DNA of 64,000 nucleotides from Ligustrum vulgare (taxonomy: Eukaryota; Streptophyta; Magnoliopsida; Lamiales; Oleaceae), in the NCBI GenBank assembly GCA_963555705.1, contig OY743187.1:15638133-15702132 (forward strand), written 5' to 3'. Positions 22,364-32,098 of the stretch are shown in pieces. A program made the translations under genes and the position numbers. The stretch's first letter is position 1. Each line of letters starts with the position of its first letter. The notes under the pieces were generated by a model, which saw only the letters and a program-made list of their open reading frames with translations, did no database searches and had not been told where the DNA came from.

Positions 22364-22640
22364 CTATGATCCCACCCACCAGATAATTTCTCTAGCATGA
22401 AAAACGAGAGCTATATTTGATGATGACATCTCAAATGTGCATCTTGTGCATCTCAAATGTGCATCTTGTAGTCAGTAAAATTAATTTTGATGAATCCATA
22501 CAAAATTCATATACTTTGTATTGATACTTGATAGTACCTCATCAATGCCATTAAAAAAATGTAAGACTAGTGGTTTGAAAATGAGAAAATAAGAAGAGAT
22601 AGTATAAGCTTGATATTACTGTGACTGGAATTCTTTTTGA

Positions 22641-23004
22641 AACACAGGTCCGTAGAAAATTGACAAAATTTTGGATTATTTTGCTTCAAATAGGGATAAT
22701 TTCGATAAATACTGTGACTTTACTCGAGAATAGAGTATACAATTTGATACCTAGACTTTTTCTAAGGAAAACGCATGACGACAACAAATCATTAAATCAT
22801 GAATGATAAAAAAGGAAATCCATTTAAAACAAAGGCTTGTGAACTAGAAACAAAGGCTCCTAAACTTCAAAAAGTCTGCAAACAATACATGGCATTTCCC
22901 TATCATCCTCTCCACTGCATTTCTTTCATAATTTTCTATCAAAAAAAAAAAAAAAAAAGACTTATGATTTCCTAAATTTTGCAAATTTCATCATTTTTCT
23001 TTTG
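22641..23004. repeat. Unit flank leading into Copia
   Basis: Matches 17290-17470 and 18056-18310 (intergenic and 5' region of the J-domain unit), with a poly-A run of about 19 near 22940. It ends at TTTTTCTTTTGCTCAA, where the homologues continue with non-coding exon sequence but this copy enters Copia gag, so the Copia has no visible 5' LTR. Confidence 0.6.
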
Positions 23005-23430
23005 CTCAAATGGCACCTCAGACCCAACAATAATCCCCGATGATACTATACCACCACCGACCATAACAACCACCAACAAAACAACCATCTCCAACAACCC
23101 TCTACCACCACTGCCAACCCCCTCCATTCCAAACCCATCGATCGTCATCAACGCACAAGCTCAACTTCCCATCAAACTCACACCCACTAACTTTCCCGCA
23201 TGGCATGTTCAATTCCACAGCCTACTCGTTGGATTTGATCTCTTCAGCTTTGTTGACGTATCACTTCCTAACCTATCACTCTAAATCACAAATCAAACTA
23301 CTTCAAACCACTCACGATGGATCCGACAAGATAAACTCCTTCTAAATGCCATCGTGAGCTCACTCTCGCCCAATCTAGTCTCTTTTCTTGCGGCAGCCAA
23401 GACATCACAGGAAGCCTGGACTACAATTAC

Positions 23431-24597
23431 TGTTAACTTAATTAAGTTGGCATTTTCTATTTTTCTACATATTAGTAATTAAGTAAATTTAATTTAATTC
23501 CTAAATACGTGTATTTAGTAATTTATCAAGTTTAATTAGATTACTTGATTATTTCTTGGACTTGATTTTGTATTTATCTCCTATATGTTTGTAATAATGA
23601 TTTAATATTTGGAGATAATGTTATTCACTTATTATTCTTATTCTTGCTAAAATATTCCTATCGGCCGAAAATTATGGCCTTTATTTCTTGGTATCCAAGT
23701 TTGTGTATATCACTTGGTTGGTAAGTGATTCACTTATGGTAAGATTCTTTTTTTTCATAATTATCTTTGATTATCTTATCTTATCTCTATTTAACTTGTA
23801 ATTATCTTTGATTTATTATATGAAATAGAGATTTTGCACAACTAGGATTCTTGATGATCAAGCAATTCAGTTGTTCCTATATAAAGGAAGACAGGTACGT
23901 GTTCTTCCTTAAGTCACAGAAGTTGAAAAATTCATGTGGTGCAGAAAACATACTCGGCTTCCTCTTATTTGTGACTTCCCCAATTGCATGAGCATCTAAA
24001 AGACATTGACCTTATTCATTCATGCAAAAACCAATCCTCAAATTACAAATCTAAGAGGTTCTCCGGGAGGAGTTTTTCAATCACTACGAGAAGAAAATAC
24101 TTTCAGCTAAAAGATCAAATGGGAGGTTTGGATCGAGATCGAACGGGAGTTCGGATTTGCTGAAGACTGTTGCAGTGTCAAGAGAAGCTACTAAAGAGTG
24201 GTGGGATGCCAGCTCATATTACACGCCATAGAAAAATCAGTGAGTGATTCATTAATTCATGGGTGTATGATAAGTTTATGGGTAAATTTATCCTGTAATT
24301 TATTGAACTGTGTAACAACTTTTCTTAAATAGTGATTGATTTTTGTCCGCAGGGTGCAGACACGTGGGTTTTCCCTGAAAGGGTTTTTTACATGTTAAGC
24401 TCAAATATCGTGTTCATTTTAATTTACAATTCTCTATCGTTTAATTGTTCTGTTCACGTTTTATAATCCAGACGAATCTGGAATAACATGATTTATCTGG
24501 ATCTGTGCAAAACAAAACTTCGCATTTTTTGTTAATACTCAACTATCCAGATAAATATGTAATAGTAACTTACATTTTAGATAACTTTAAATTTTCA
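23431..24597 (+). mobile_element. Solo-LTR-like insertion in Copia gag, TSD ATTAC
   Basis: The insert begins TGTTAACTTA and ends AAATTTTCA, with ATTAC at 23426-23430 and 24598-24602. Removing it rejoins the gag frame (QEAWTTI to NTFARPSRGRIMHLK). A TATA-like CTATATAAAGG lies near 23876. It has no coding sequence and no second LTR, so a solo LTR of 1167 bp is the simplest reading. Confidence 0.7.
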
Positions 24598-25338
24598 ATT
24601 ACCAATACCTTCGCTAGACCTTCACGGGGGCGCATTATGCATCTCAAAAGCACTCTTGGAAATCTCCAAAAAGGCGACTCCTCCATCACCGAATATATGC
24701 ATGGAGTCAAAATCATTATTGACAACCTGACCCTCATGAAACTCTGCCCCAGACCTGATGAACGAGTCCTCCATGTTCCTCATGGCCTTGGCTCCTAGTA
24801 TAGTGGATTTTCTGAAGATGTTCGTGCAAGGGAAACATCCATCTCTTTTGACAAACTTTATGAAAAACTCTTCACTAGAGAATCCCAACTTCAAGCTTCC
24901 ACTACTCCTTCCCCTTTCCATCCAGCCACGGCAAACACTGCCGCTCGATTCCACCCTTCCTCCCCTCAGCCAATTAACAATCAACACGGAGGATCTAGGC
25001 CTTCTAATCATTAGCCCCCATGGCCAAACAATTACAACCACTCTCGACCCAGAAAATTCAACACAACCTTTACACCTCGTCCCTACCTCTGCAAGTGCCA
25101 ATTATGTGGTGAATAGGGACACTCCGTCAAAAGGTGCACCAATTATCCCCACTCACCAATCTCATCTCCCTACACCTCTCCACAGCAGTCACGGCTTACC
25201 ACTCTGAATCCACAAACACATGTTGTTGCCACTCCTACCAACCCATCTTTCAAAGAGTGGATATTAGACTCCGGCACCGCACATCACATCACTAATGATC
25301 TAGGCAACCTCTCACTTCATTCCGACTACTATGGCTCC

Positions 25339-26833
25339 TGATAAGTGCTTTACTAGCACTTTATTTCTTTACTTGTTGCCTCGAATTACTGTTAGTTTGA
25401 TCCTAATTAAGTATTGCTTAATGCATTTTATGTTTTATATTGTGTAGGATCGCAAATGACAAGAAAAGAAGGAAAAAGGACCAAAAAGCACGTAAAAAGG
25501 AAGTTCGAGGACCTGGCATGTAAATAAGTCACGGCCGCAACATGAAAGTCACGGCCGTAAGCAGTTGATTGAACAAAAATCACGAAAATCTGCAGAAACC
25601 AAGTTACGGCCGTATTGGAAGTTTCTCACGGCCGTAACAAATTGTTAGTCACGGCCGTATTGTGAAGAAGTCACGGTCGTGAGAAAATGTTGAAGGATGT
25701 TACGGCCGTAACAAGTTGTAAGTCACGGCCGTAAGAAGTGAATCAATTGCGTTGTAAAATTAAACAGAAAGTGAGTTACGGCCGTAACTCCTTATATTAC
25801 GGCCGTAACTTAAGCTCGAAAAAAAGGAAAATTGTTTCCTAATTCAACTTAAACTCTATCTTTGGTATTTGTTTTTGACTAAGCTAGGGCACGAATTTGG
25901 GCTCTATAAAAGGAGCAATTCAGTACCAAAGAGAGGGAGGAGAATTATTTTGAGAGCCACCAATATCAAGGTTTGAAGAGAAGAAATTCTGGGCAAAATC
26001 AAGGTGAAACAAGACAATATTTTTGGGAAATTCTTCATGGCAATGCGTGGCTAGTCTTCTCAACCTAGTTCAAGGGGGACGTTGTGTTCATATTATTTTA
26101 TTATTCATTCCTCAAACTCGTAACGTAGTTCTTGTTTTTATGTTTTATTTATTGGATTTCTCATGAACATTAATTTCGTCAAGACAATATATTAATTGAT
26201 TAAGGCCTTGTCTTTTAATTACTGTGTTGATGTTTGCTAATTTGGGTAATTGGATTCGTATTTGTCTTGTTATCCAAATCATAGTAGCAATTGGTAATTT
26301 TATATTTCCATATGAAAATCCAATCTAGATTAATCAATTCGAGCATATGTAATTGATAATTTAGTTCACCTAATTCTTCTTGTTTTCACATAGTTAATGC
26401 ATTAAATCTAGGGAGCTTATTCTAGGTTGTTCATTCACTCTAAATTGATTGGAGAACTAATTCTAATTGATTATTATTAAGGAAGAATTGGATTAATTAG
26501 AGCTTTTTGATTATTCCGGGTGATAAATAAAACAAAGGAAATAGTACATGCGTTGCTTGGGGAATAACAATATTATGATAGGGCACAACCGAACTTGAGA
26601 ACTAGGATTCTTTATTATTTGATTTTTATTCCAGCTATTTTACATCTTTATTTGATTATTTAGATTAATTGCAATTTTCAACTCAAAACCCCCCTTATAA
26701 TTCTAATTGACATGGCATTAAATTAGTTCCCGTTCCTTGTGGGATCGACCCTTGCTTCCGCTATCACATTTAAATTTGAGTTTTGGCAAGTAAGGAAATT
26801 TAATTAATTCTTGGTGCATCGCGACGCGCACCA
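25339..26833 (+). repeat. 5' LTR with palindromic ACGGCCGT array
   Basis: 1495 bp, TGATAAGTGC to GCGCACCA. Between about 25528 and 25812 it holds ten copies of a TTACGGCCGTAA or TCACGGCCGTAA-type motif with ACGGCCGT as the palindromic core, spaced mostly 20-45 bp. A CTATAAAAGG TATA box follows at about 25904, so the array sits just upstream of the likely promoter. Confidence 0.9.
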
Positions 26834-26839
26834 AGTTTT

Positions 26840-26857
26840 TGGCGCCGTTGCCGGGGA
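26840..26857 (+). promoter_or_regulatory. Primer-binding site, tRNA-Asp type
   Basis: TGGCGCCGTTGCCGGGGA lies six bases after the 5' LTR and matches the complement of the plant tRNA-Asp 3' end. Confidence 0.9.
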
Positions 26858-27090
26858 ACGGTTAACCAATTTTCTGTTTAATCAATTAGAATTTTATTTT
26901 CTGCATTTTTATTTATTTATTTTTATTTTCGGTTTATATAAAAAAAAAAAGAAAATTGAAATTTCGAAAATTTTTTATTTATTTATTTATTTATATGCAT
27001 AAAACTCGATCCCCTAATCCTGAATATTTTTTATTTGATCCAGAAATCGAGCGAACTTTTCGATAGCGAAGAAGGGAAGCACTAGAACAA

Positions 27091-27747
27091 ATGGTAGCTC
27101 ATAACCTCAACAACAGGACACTTAAACAATTGGCCACTCCAGATGTCGCTCAACAGCCACTCTGTATCACTTTTCCGACAGTGGAGGAGGGAAAAACTTT
27201 TGAACTCAAATATGGACTCATTCACTTGTTGCCAACTTTTCGAGGACATGCTGGTGAAGACCCTTACAGGCATCTCAAGGAATTCCACGTGGTTTGTGAC
27301 AGTATGAGACCCACTGGTATTACCGAGGAACAAATTAAAATGAGGGCCTTTCCATTCTCGTTAAAGGATGCCGCTACTGATTGGCTATACTGTTTACCAT
27401 CCGGATCAGTCACCACCTGCAATGACATGAAGAGGCTATTTTTGGAAAAATATTTTCCTGCATCTCGGGCTGGAACAATCCGGAAGGAAATTTGCGGGGT
27501 TCGTCAAAACAATGGCGAGTCGCTGTATGAATATTGGGAGCGCTTCAAGAAGCTCATCTCGAGCTGCCCCCATCATCAAATCAGCGAACAACTACTGGTG
27601 CAATATTTCTACGAAGGACTGCTACCAATGGACAGAAGTATGATAGATGCCGCAAGTGGAGGTGCCTTAATGGACAAAACACCGGAACAGACTCGGGCTT
27701 TGATTTCCAACATGGCTGAAAACACTCAGCAATTTAACCCAACCTGA
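27091..27747 (+). CDS. gag: Athila-type Gag, N-terminal part
   Basis: This 218-codon ORF has the plant Gypsy gag signature: FRGHAGEDPYRHLKEFHVVC, MRAFPFSLKDAATDWLY, FLEKYFPASRAGTIRKEI and ESLYEYWERFKKL. Gag forms the cytoplasmic particle that packages the element's RNA. The frame ends in a TGA at 27745-27747, and the same frame continues immediately as GAC ATG into the 27751 ORF, so gag-protease was one reading frame. A CGA-to-TGA transition would explain the stop; read-through cannot be excluded. Upstream codons before 27091 are also open and gag-like, but a stop (TAG at 27065) precedes the ATG chosen here. Confidence 0.85.
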   Translation: MVAHNLNNRTLKQLATPDVAQQPLCITFPTVEEGKTFELKYGLIHLLPTFRGHAGEDPYRHLKEFHVVCDSMRPTGITEEQIKMRAFPFSLKDAATDWLYCLPSGSVTTCNDMKRLFLEKYFPASRAGTIRKEICGVRQNNGESLYEYWERFKKLISSCPHHQISEQLLVQYFYEGLLPMDRSMIDAASGGALMDKTPEQTRALISNMAENTQQFNPT

Positions 27748-27750
27748 GAC

Positions 27751-29355
27751 ATGCAAGTTCGCCGCGTGAACGAGGTAAGTAGTTCCAATATAGAAAGTCA
27801 ACTGTTTGAACTAACAAATCTCGTTAAACAACTTGCTGTAGGAAGTGCACAACAAGTCAAAGCATGCGGGATATGTGCTAACTTCGGACATGCAACGGAT
27901 GCGTGCCCGGTGCTCCAAGAGGAAAACAGTGAACAAGTGAACGCTGCTGGAGGCTTCCCATTTCAAAAAAAACAATACAATCCTTACTCAAACACTTACA
28001 ATCCTGGCTGGAGGGACCACCCGAACTTGAGCTATGGAAATAACAAACCTCCGGATTTCGTCTCCAACAAGCCTCAAGGGGATTTTCAACAACAAGGAAA
28101 TTTCCATCCACAGGGACAATATCAGCAAAAGCCACAATCATCAGGTATGTCTCTCGAAGAAATGATGAAAACTTTGGCCACTAACACTCTACAATTTCAA
28201 CAGGATACCAGATCCATCATTCAAAACCTGGAAAATCAAATGAGTCAAATGGCCACAGCTATCAACAGACTGGAAGCACAAACAGGAGGAAAGTTGCCAT
28301 CTCAACCCGAGGTGAATCCGAGGAATGTAAGTGCAATTACTCTTCGAATTGGAAAAGAAATTGAGGCGCCACAATCAAAGCCAACCGCGAGTGAAGAGGA
28401 GGAGGTTGAAGAAAAAGTCGAAAAGAAAAATAGCATTCCACAAAACTCTCAGGTAAAAACCGAACCTATTGTGAATGCGAAACTAACTCCACCGCCTTTT
28501 CCGAGCAGGTTAGTGAAGGCGACTAAGGAAAGCAAGGAGAAGGAAATTCTGAAAATGTTCAGGAAAGTGGAAATCAACATTCCACTGTTGGATGCAATCA
28601 AGCAAGTGCCCCGATACGCGAAGTTCTTAAAGGAGCTGTGCACCAACAAACGGAAGTTGATGGGAAATGAAATGGTAAGAATGGGGGAAAATGTGTCAGC
28701 ACTCTTCCAAAGGAAACTGCCCCCAAAATGCAAGGATCCAGGTATGTTCACTATACCATGCCAAATATGTAACACTAAACTGGATCGTGCATTAATAGAT
28801 TTAGGTGCATCTATAAATGTAATGCCTAGGTCTACATACAATGCATTAAAACTTTCCATACTGACTGAAACTAATGTTATAATTCAACTAGCCGATCGTT
28901 CTAATGCTTATCCTGATGGGGTAGTTGAAGACATTCTAGTGCAAGTAGGCGGGTTAGTATTTCCTGCAGATTTTTATGTATTAGACATGAATGATGACCA
29001 TTCCCCCAACTCTACTCCTATTTTGTTAGGTAGACCATTTCTAAAAACATCTAAGACCAAGATAGATGTTAGTAGTGGTTCACTTACCATGGAATTTGAT
29101 AATGAGATTATTCAGTTTAATATTTATGATTCTGTGAACTACCTTGATGATGATAATCCTGTTCATTCTTTTAATGTTATTGATTCTTCAGTACATGAAA
29201 CTTTCAAACTTGGTGGAAATGATGAAAAGCCAGGTAAAATCTCGTGTATTACATTGCCAACTTCTGATGACATGCTTTTGCCCCCTGTCTTGCAGGCCCT
29301 GATGAAAAATATGAAAAAGAAGTTGAGCTTTGGAAATCCACCTAATCCCGGTTGA
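27751..29355 (+). CDS. Athila-type Gag C-terminus and retropepsin-like protease
   Basis: The 534-codon ORF continues the gag frame after a single TGA. Residues 39-52 form a CCHC zinc knuckle (CGICANFGHATDAC) for RNA binding. A Gln-rich stretch with PQGQYQQKP and a coiled region (about 130-175) follow, then an acidic Glu/Lys tract (about 210-230). The aspartic protease domain spans about 335-450, with active-site D350 in ALIDLGASINVMP (L replaces the usual S or T, as seen in Athila proteases) and the closing ILLGRPFLKT motif. The ORF ends at 29355, before RT would begin, so the polyprotein is truncated. Nothing downstream restores RT in any frame. It is probably expressed, if at all, only as structural protein and protease. 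Confidence 0.85.
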   Translation: MQVRRVNEVSSSNIESQLFELTNLVKQLAVGSAQQVKACGICANFGHATDACPVLQEENSEQVNAAGGFPFQKKQYNPYSNTYNPGWRDHPNLSYGNNKPPDFVSNKPQGDFQQQGNFHPQGQYQQKPQSSGMSLEEMMKTLATNTLQFQQDTRSIIQNLENQMSQMATAINRLEAQTGGKLPSQPEVNPRNVSAITLRIGKEIEAPQSKPTASEEEEVEEKVEKKNSIPQNSQVKTEPIVNAKLTPPPFPSRLVKATKESKEKEILKMFRKVEINIPLLDAIKQVPRYAKFLKELCTNKRKLMGNEMVRMGENVSALFQRKLPPKCKDPGMFTIPCQICNTKLDRALIDLGASINVMPRSTYNALKLSILTETNVIIQLADRSNAYPDGVVEDILVQVGGLVFPADFYVLDMNDDHSPNSTPILLGRPFLKTSKTKIDVSSGSLTMEFDNEIIQFNIYDSVNYLDDDNPVHSFNVIDSSVHETFKLGGNDEKPGKISCITLPTSDDMLLPPVLQALMKNMKKKLSFGNPPNPG

Positions 29356-29401
29356 AGGAGGAAACAACAAGTCTAGCCAAAGACAGTAAACAAAGGCGTT
29401 G

Positions 29402-29419
29402 CTCGGGAGGCAACCCGAG
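29402..29419 (+). other. AGGCAA-loop hairpin after the protease stop
   Basis: CTCGGG-AGGCAA-CCCGAG, a perfect 6-bp stem with a 6-nt loop, begins 47 nt after the stop at 29355. The counterpart in the minus-strand element (9566-9583) has the same loop and different but paired stem bases. Confidence 0.7.
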
Positions 29420-29420
29420 A

Positions 29421-30136
29421 GGGGAGTTTCTTTACTCCCTCAAATTGTTATTTTTTTATTTTCATTTTTGTCATTTTCCTTATTATTTAATTTCATTCAA
29501 AAATTCAAAAAAAAAAATAAATAAAAAATTTTTTTTTGGCCAGTAACTCAGCTACGGCCGTATTTAAAATGTTACGGCCGTAACTCCATTTATGTGTAAT
29601 TCTCCAGAGCCTTCGTTATGGCCGTAAATACAGGAGTTACGGCCGTAAGTCTGGTAAATTCTAAATAACATATTACACATTCCACTTCACATTCACGGTT
29701 GCATCCTCACAATTCTCTCCCGAACCCTCTTCAAACTCGCATTACTTATATTTCAAAGCAGCATTGTGGGTTGTTAATTCCTTCCCCTTCACTTCAATTC
29801 ATCCAAAAATTCACAGAGGTAAGTTCTTGATGAACCCTAAATTTCGAAATTGGCTATTATTTTGCAAATTGTGAATTTATTTGTGTGATGGATGGTTGAT
29901 GGGCTTAGGTAGTAATTGGCTTGAATGTGAATAAGATTTCCTATTCTACATTATGTTGGGTTGAGATAGGGTAAAAATATGGGAATTCTTTTCAATTTTT
30001 GCTATGCATGCAATGTGTTCGATAAAATGCCCCATTGGGTTTTTCATTAAAATTTTGGAATTACACTAAGCACACATGTTTTCAACTTGCTCATTTTTCA
30101 AATGTGTTCAATGATTTGGTGTTTTGAGTGCTGAAC
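29421..30136 (+). other. Non-coding stretch with four ACGGCCGT motifs
   Basis: After the hairpin comes a T-rich tract, then four TACGGCCGTA or TATGGCCGTA motifs at about 29562-29652, the same palindrome found ten times in each LTR. No ORF. AGGTAAGT near 29817 could be a splice donor, but this is not supported further. Confidence 0.5.
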
Positions 30137-30268
30137 ATGATGCAGAACTTTCAGCTCCAGTTGGACGGCATGCAAGAAGACCAGCAGGCTATCTTGGAAG
30201 AGCAGAGGTTCATTCGAGAGGAACTCCAGCGTATGCAAAGGCTCCATGGCGGGCCCCCTCCTCAGTAA
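30137..30268 (+). CDS. Short coiled-coil ORF, relic of the 3' ORF region
   Basis: A 43-codon ORF from tandem ATGs at 30137. It is Gln/Glu-rich with LQLDGMQEDQQAILEEQ and REELQRMQ heptad-like spacing, ending HGGPPPQ. It sits between the AGGCAA hairpin and the internal polypurine tract. That is where the Athila pol end and spacer precede the env-like region. It may be the surviving C-terminus of a larger protein. I cannot say whether it is translated, and no similar ORF was found in the minus-strand element. Confidence 0.35.
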   Translation: MMQNFQLQLDGMQEDQQAILEEQRFIREELQRMQRLHGGPPPQ

Positions 30269-30317
30269 AACCCGAGGGAGTCTTCTAACCCCCTCTTTCA
30301 TTTTGTACTTTCTAGTT

Positions 30318-30355
30318 CCACTTTGAGGACAATGTGGGTTTTAAGTGTGGGGGGG
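30318..30355 (+). other. AGGA-loop hairpin with internal polypurine-like tract
   Basis: CCACTTTG-AGGA-CAATGTGG (8-bp stem with one T/T mismatch) at 30318-30337 is followed five bases later by AAGTGTGGGGGGG (30343-30355). The tract is nearly the same as the terminal polypurine tract at 32084-32098. Confidence 0.7.
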
Positions 30356-32057
30356 TGTCTTCTGTCAATTGCTGTCGCATTATCTTCCTTTTATGTTTAA
30401 TTTTGTATCTAACTTCTGTCAATCATTTAGTCTTGCTTGTCATTTTTCTATTTTGGTCCTCCTTTATTTACACTGGTTGGATAGGAAGCAACCCACTTAT
30501 CATAATTCTTGAACTACCAACTCCTAAATTGCATAATTGGACATGAATTGAGCACGTAGAGATGAATTTTCCAATACTTTCTGAATAGGTTTGAAAATGG
30601 GGACAAGATGCCATATCTCTGCAACCTAGTAGATTCAAACCCAAAATTGATATGACTGATAACTACCCCGAGTAAAGAGATTCCACCCCTTTGGCCACTA
30701 GATTTTTTTTGCATTTTTCAAATCGACCCTAAGACCGAGCAATGACCAAAACTCATAATTGGATGGGAGACACACATATGAACCATAATTTGTGAGCTTT
30801 TGAGCCTATGAGCCACTTTTACTCTTTGTATAAAGCTCTTATTTTTTTAATGTGTGTCCTGCATGGTTGATTTGTTCTTGGATATGCTTTTGTGTACATG
30901 CCGTAGTAGCTTCTTGGCTCGAGTGCAAAATATAGTAAAGGCACTAGGATGAACCAAATTTGGCCTTCTAAATAAGCCTACCATTGTACATTTACCAATA
31001 GAAGACCCTTTGAGCTTTAGCCTTTCATTGGAATATTAATACCACACTACAAGCCACGAACACCCATTCTTTCATGTTATCCTTTTTCTTGAACCTATAG
31101 AGAACGGATTCACAAGCTTGTGTTGGTTGAGAAGTTTGAGGTGGATTAAGTTTCAAAGTGGAAATTCAATCTTGTGTCATTGGGGATTGTGGGGTGATTT
31201 GACCAAAAGAGAAAAATTGCAGTATATGTTTGAAAAAAAAAAAAGAGAGAAACAAAAGAAAAAGAGAAGTTCAGGCCAGTTCTCAAATTACGAGGTCATG
31301 AACATTTGCTAGTAGTGAAAATAAACACTCAAGCTGCACAAAATAGAAGTCTAGTGTTAAATCAGTTGGATAGCAGGGAGATTATTAAATTCATATTGAA
31401 GAAGAAAGAAGGAATGTTATAATTGAACCGATTCGGCTTGTGAAACTCCTTCTCAATTCAGCCTAAATGTTTCCCTTTTATCCCACCTGACCCGAAGCCC
31501 CGCTACAACCTAACAAAGACCTTTGCTTTGCACTTGTGTTATTGTTGGCTCCGGTTTTGACATTTGAGCAATCTGTGGTAACAAGTTTTTCATGCAGTGA
31601 GTTGAGCGTAAAATTCTCACCTTTATATACACTTTGTGCGAAGAGAGATATCCGGTGAGAGTGTTGGCTCCCATTACATGTACTTATGAGTGGTTTGAAT
31701 TGCTTGGTCTATATTTTGTGCCCTTTTGATCTGAAACTGTGTATTGACTAAATTTTTACCATGTGATAAAACGCACTAATCTGTTGGCATTTACTTGAAT
31801 TAGTCAAAACTTATATTTTTATGGGGAATTGATAAATTCAGAGAGAACTCACGAGAGGTGAAAGGATATAATCCACATTGGGGTATCAATTTTCATTTTT
31901 GTTCGGAGAATATTGGGTGATGCATCTCTTACACACACTAACACACTCCGATTATGCAATTTGATTTTCGTGCTAAAAAGAAGTGGGTTGTGACCTTGAC
32001 TTTCCAGATTTAAAAGTCTAACATGTTCATTCGAGTCATGCTTTAGTTCTTTTCTAT
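30356..32057 (+). other. Non-coding 3' internal region
   Basis: About 1.7 kb with no ORF over 80 codons that looks real, in the position where an env-like gene lies in complete Athila elements. Includes an A-rich AAAAAAAAAGAGAG tract near 31230. Confidence 0.6.
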
Positions 32058-32098
32058 CATTATTCGAGGACGAACAATGGTTCAAGTGTGGGGGGATT
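32058..32098 (+). promoter_or_regulatory. Terminal polypurine tract with AGGA-loop hairpin
   Basis: A 9-bp stem with one A/C mismatch (32058-32066 with 32071-32079) encloses AGGA, followed four bases later by AAGTGTGGGGGGATT directly before the 3' LTR at 32099. Confidence 0.8.

Larger units (their letters stand above)
19327..22640. repeat. Segmental duplication copy B
   Basis: Colinear with copy A (1-2476 plus 12132-12955), including the CACTA array (19890-20215), the GTTGG solo LTR (20872-21717) and the CTATG mini-LTR (22144-22363). It lacks the Athila element: the target region reads AGCTTATCATGG near 21810. Beyond 22636 it continues into intergenic sequence (AACACAGG) rather than DUF3444. 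No host gene. Confidence 0.9.

Noticed and set aside
24622..25101. 159-codon minus-strand ORF with Gly/Arg/Val richness
   Set aside because: Antisense of decayed Copia gag; no known domain.
25528..25812. ACGGCCGT array considered as a satellite
   Set aside because: Spacers between motifs are unrelated in sequence and length, and the array is confined to LTRs.
28449..28859. 136-codon minus-strand ORF
   Set aside because: Antisense shadow of the Athila gag-protease ORF.
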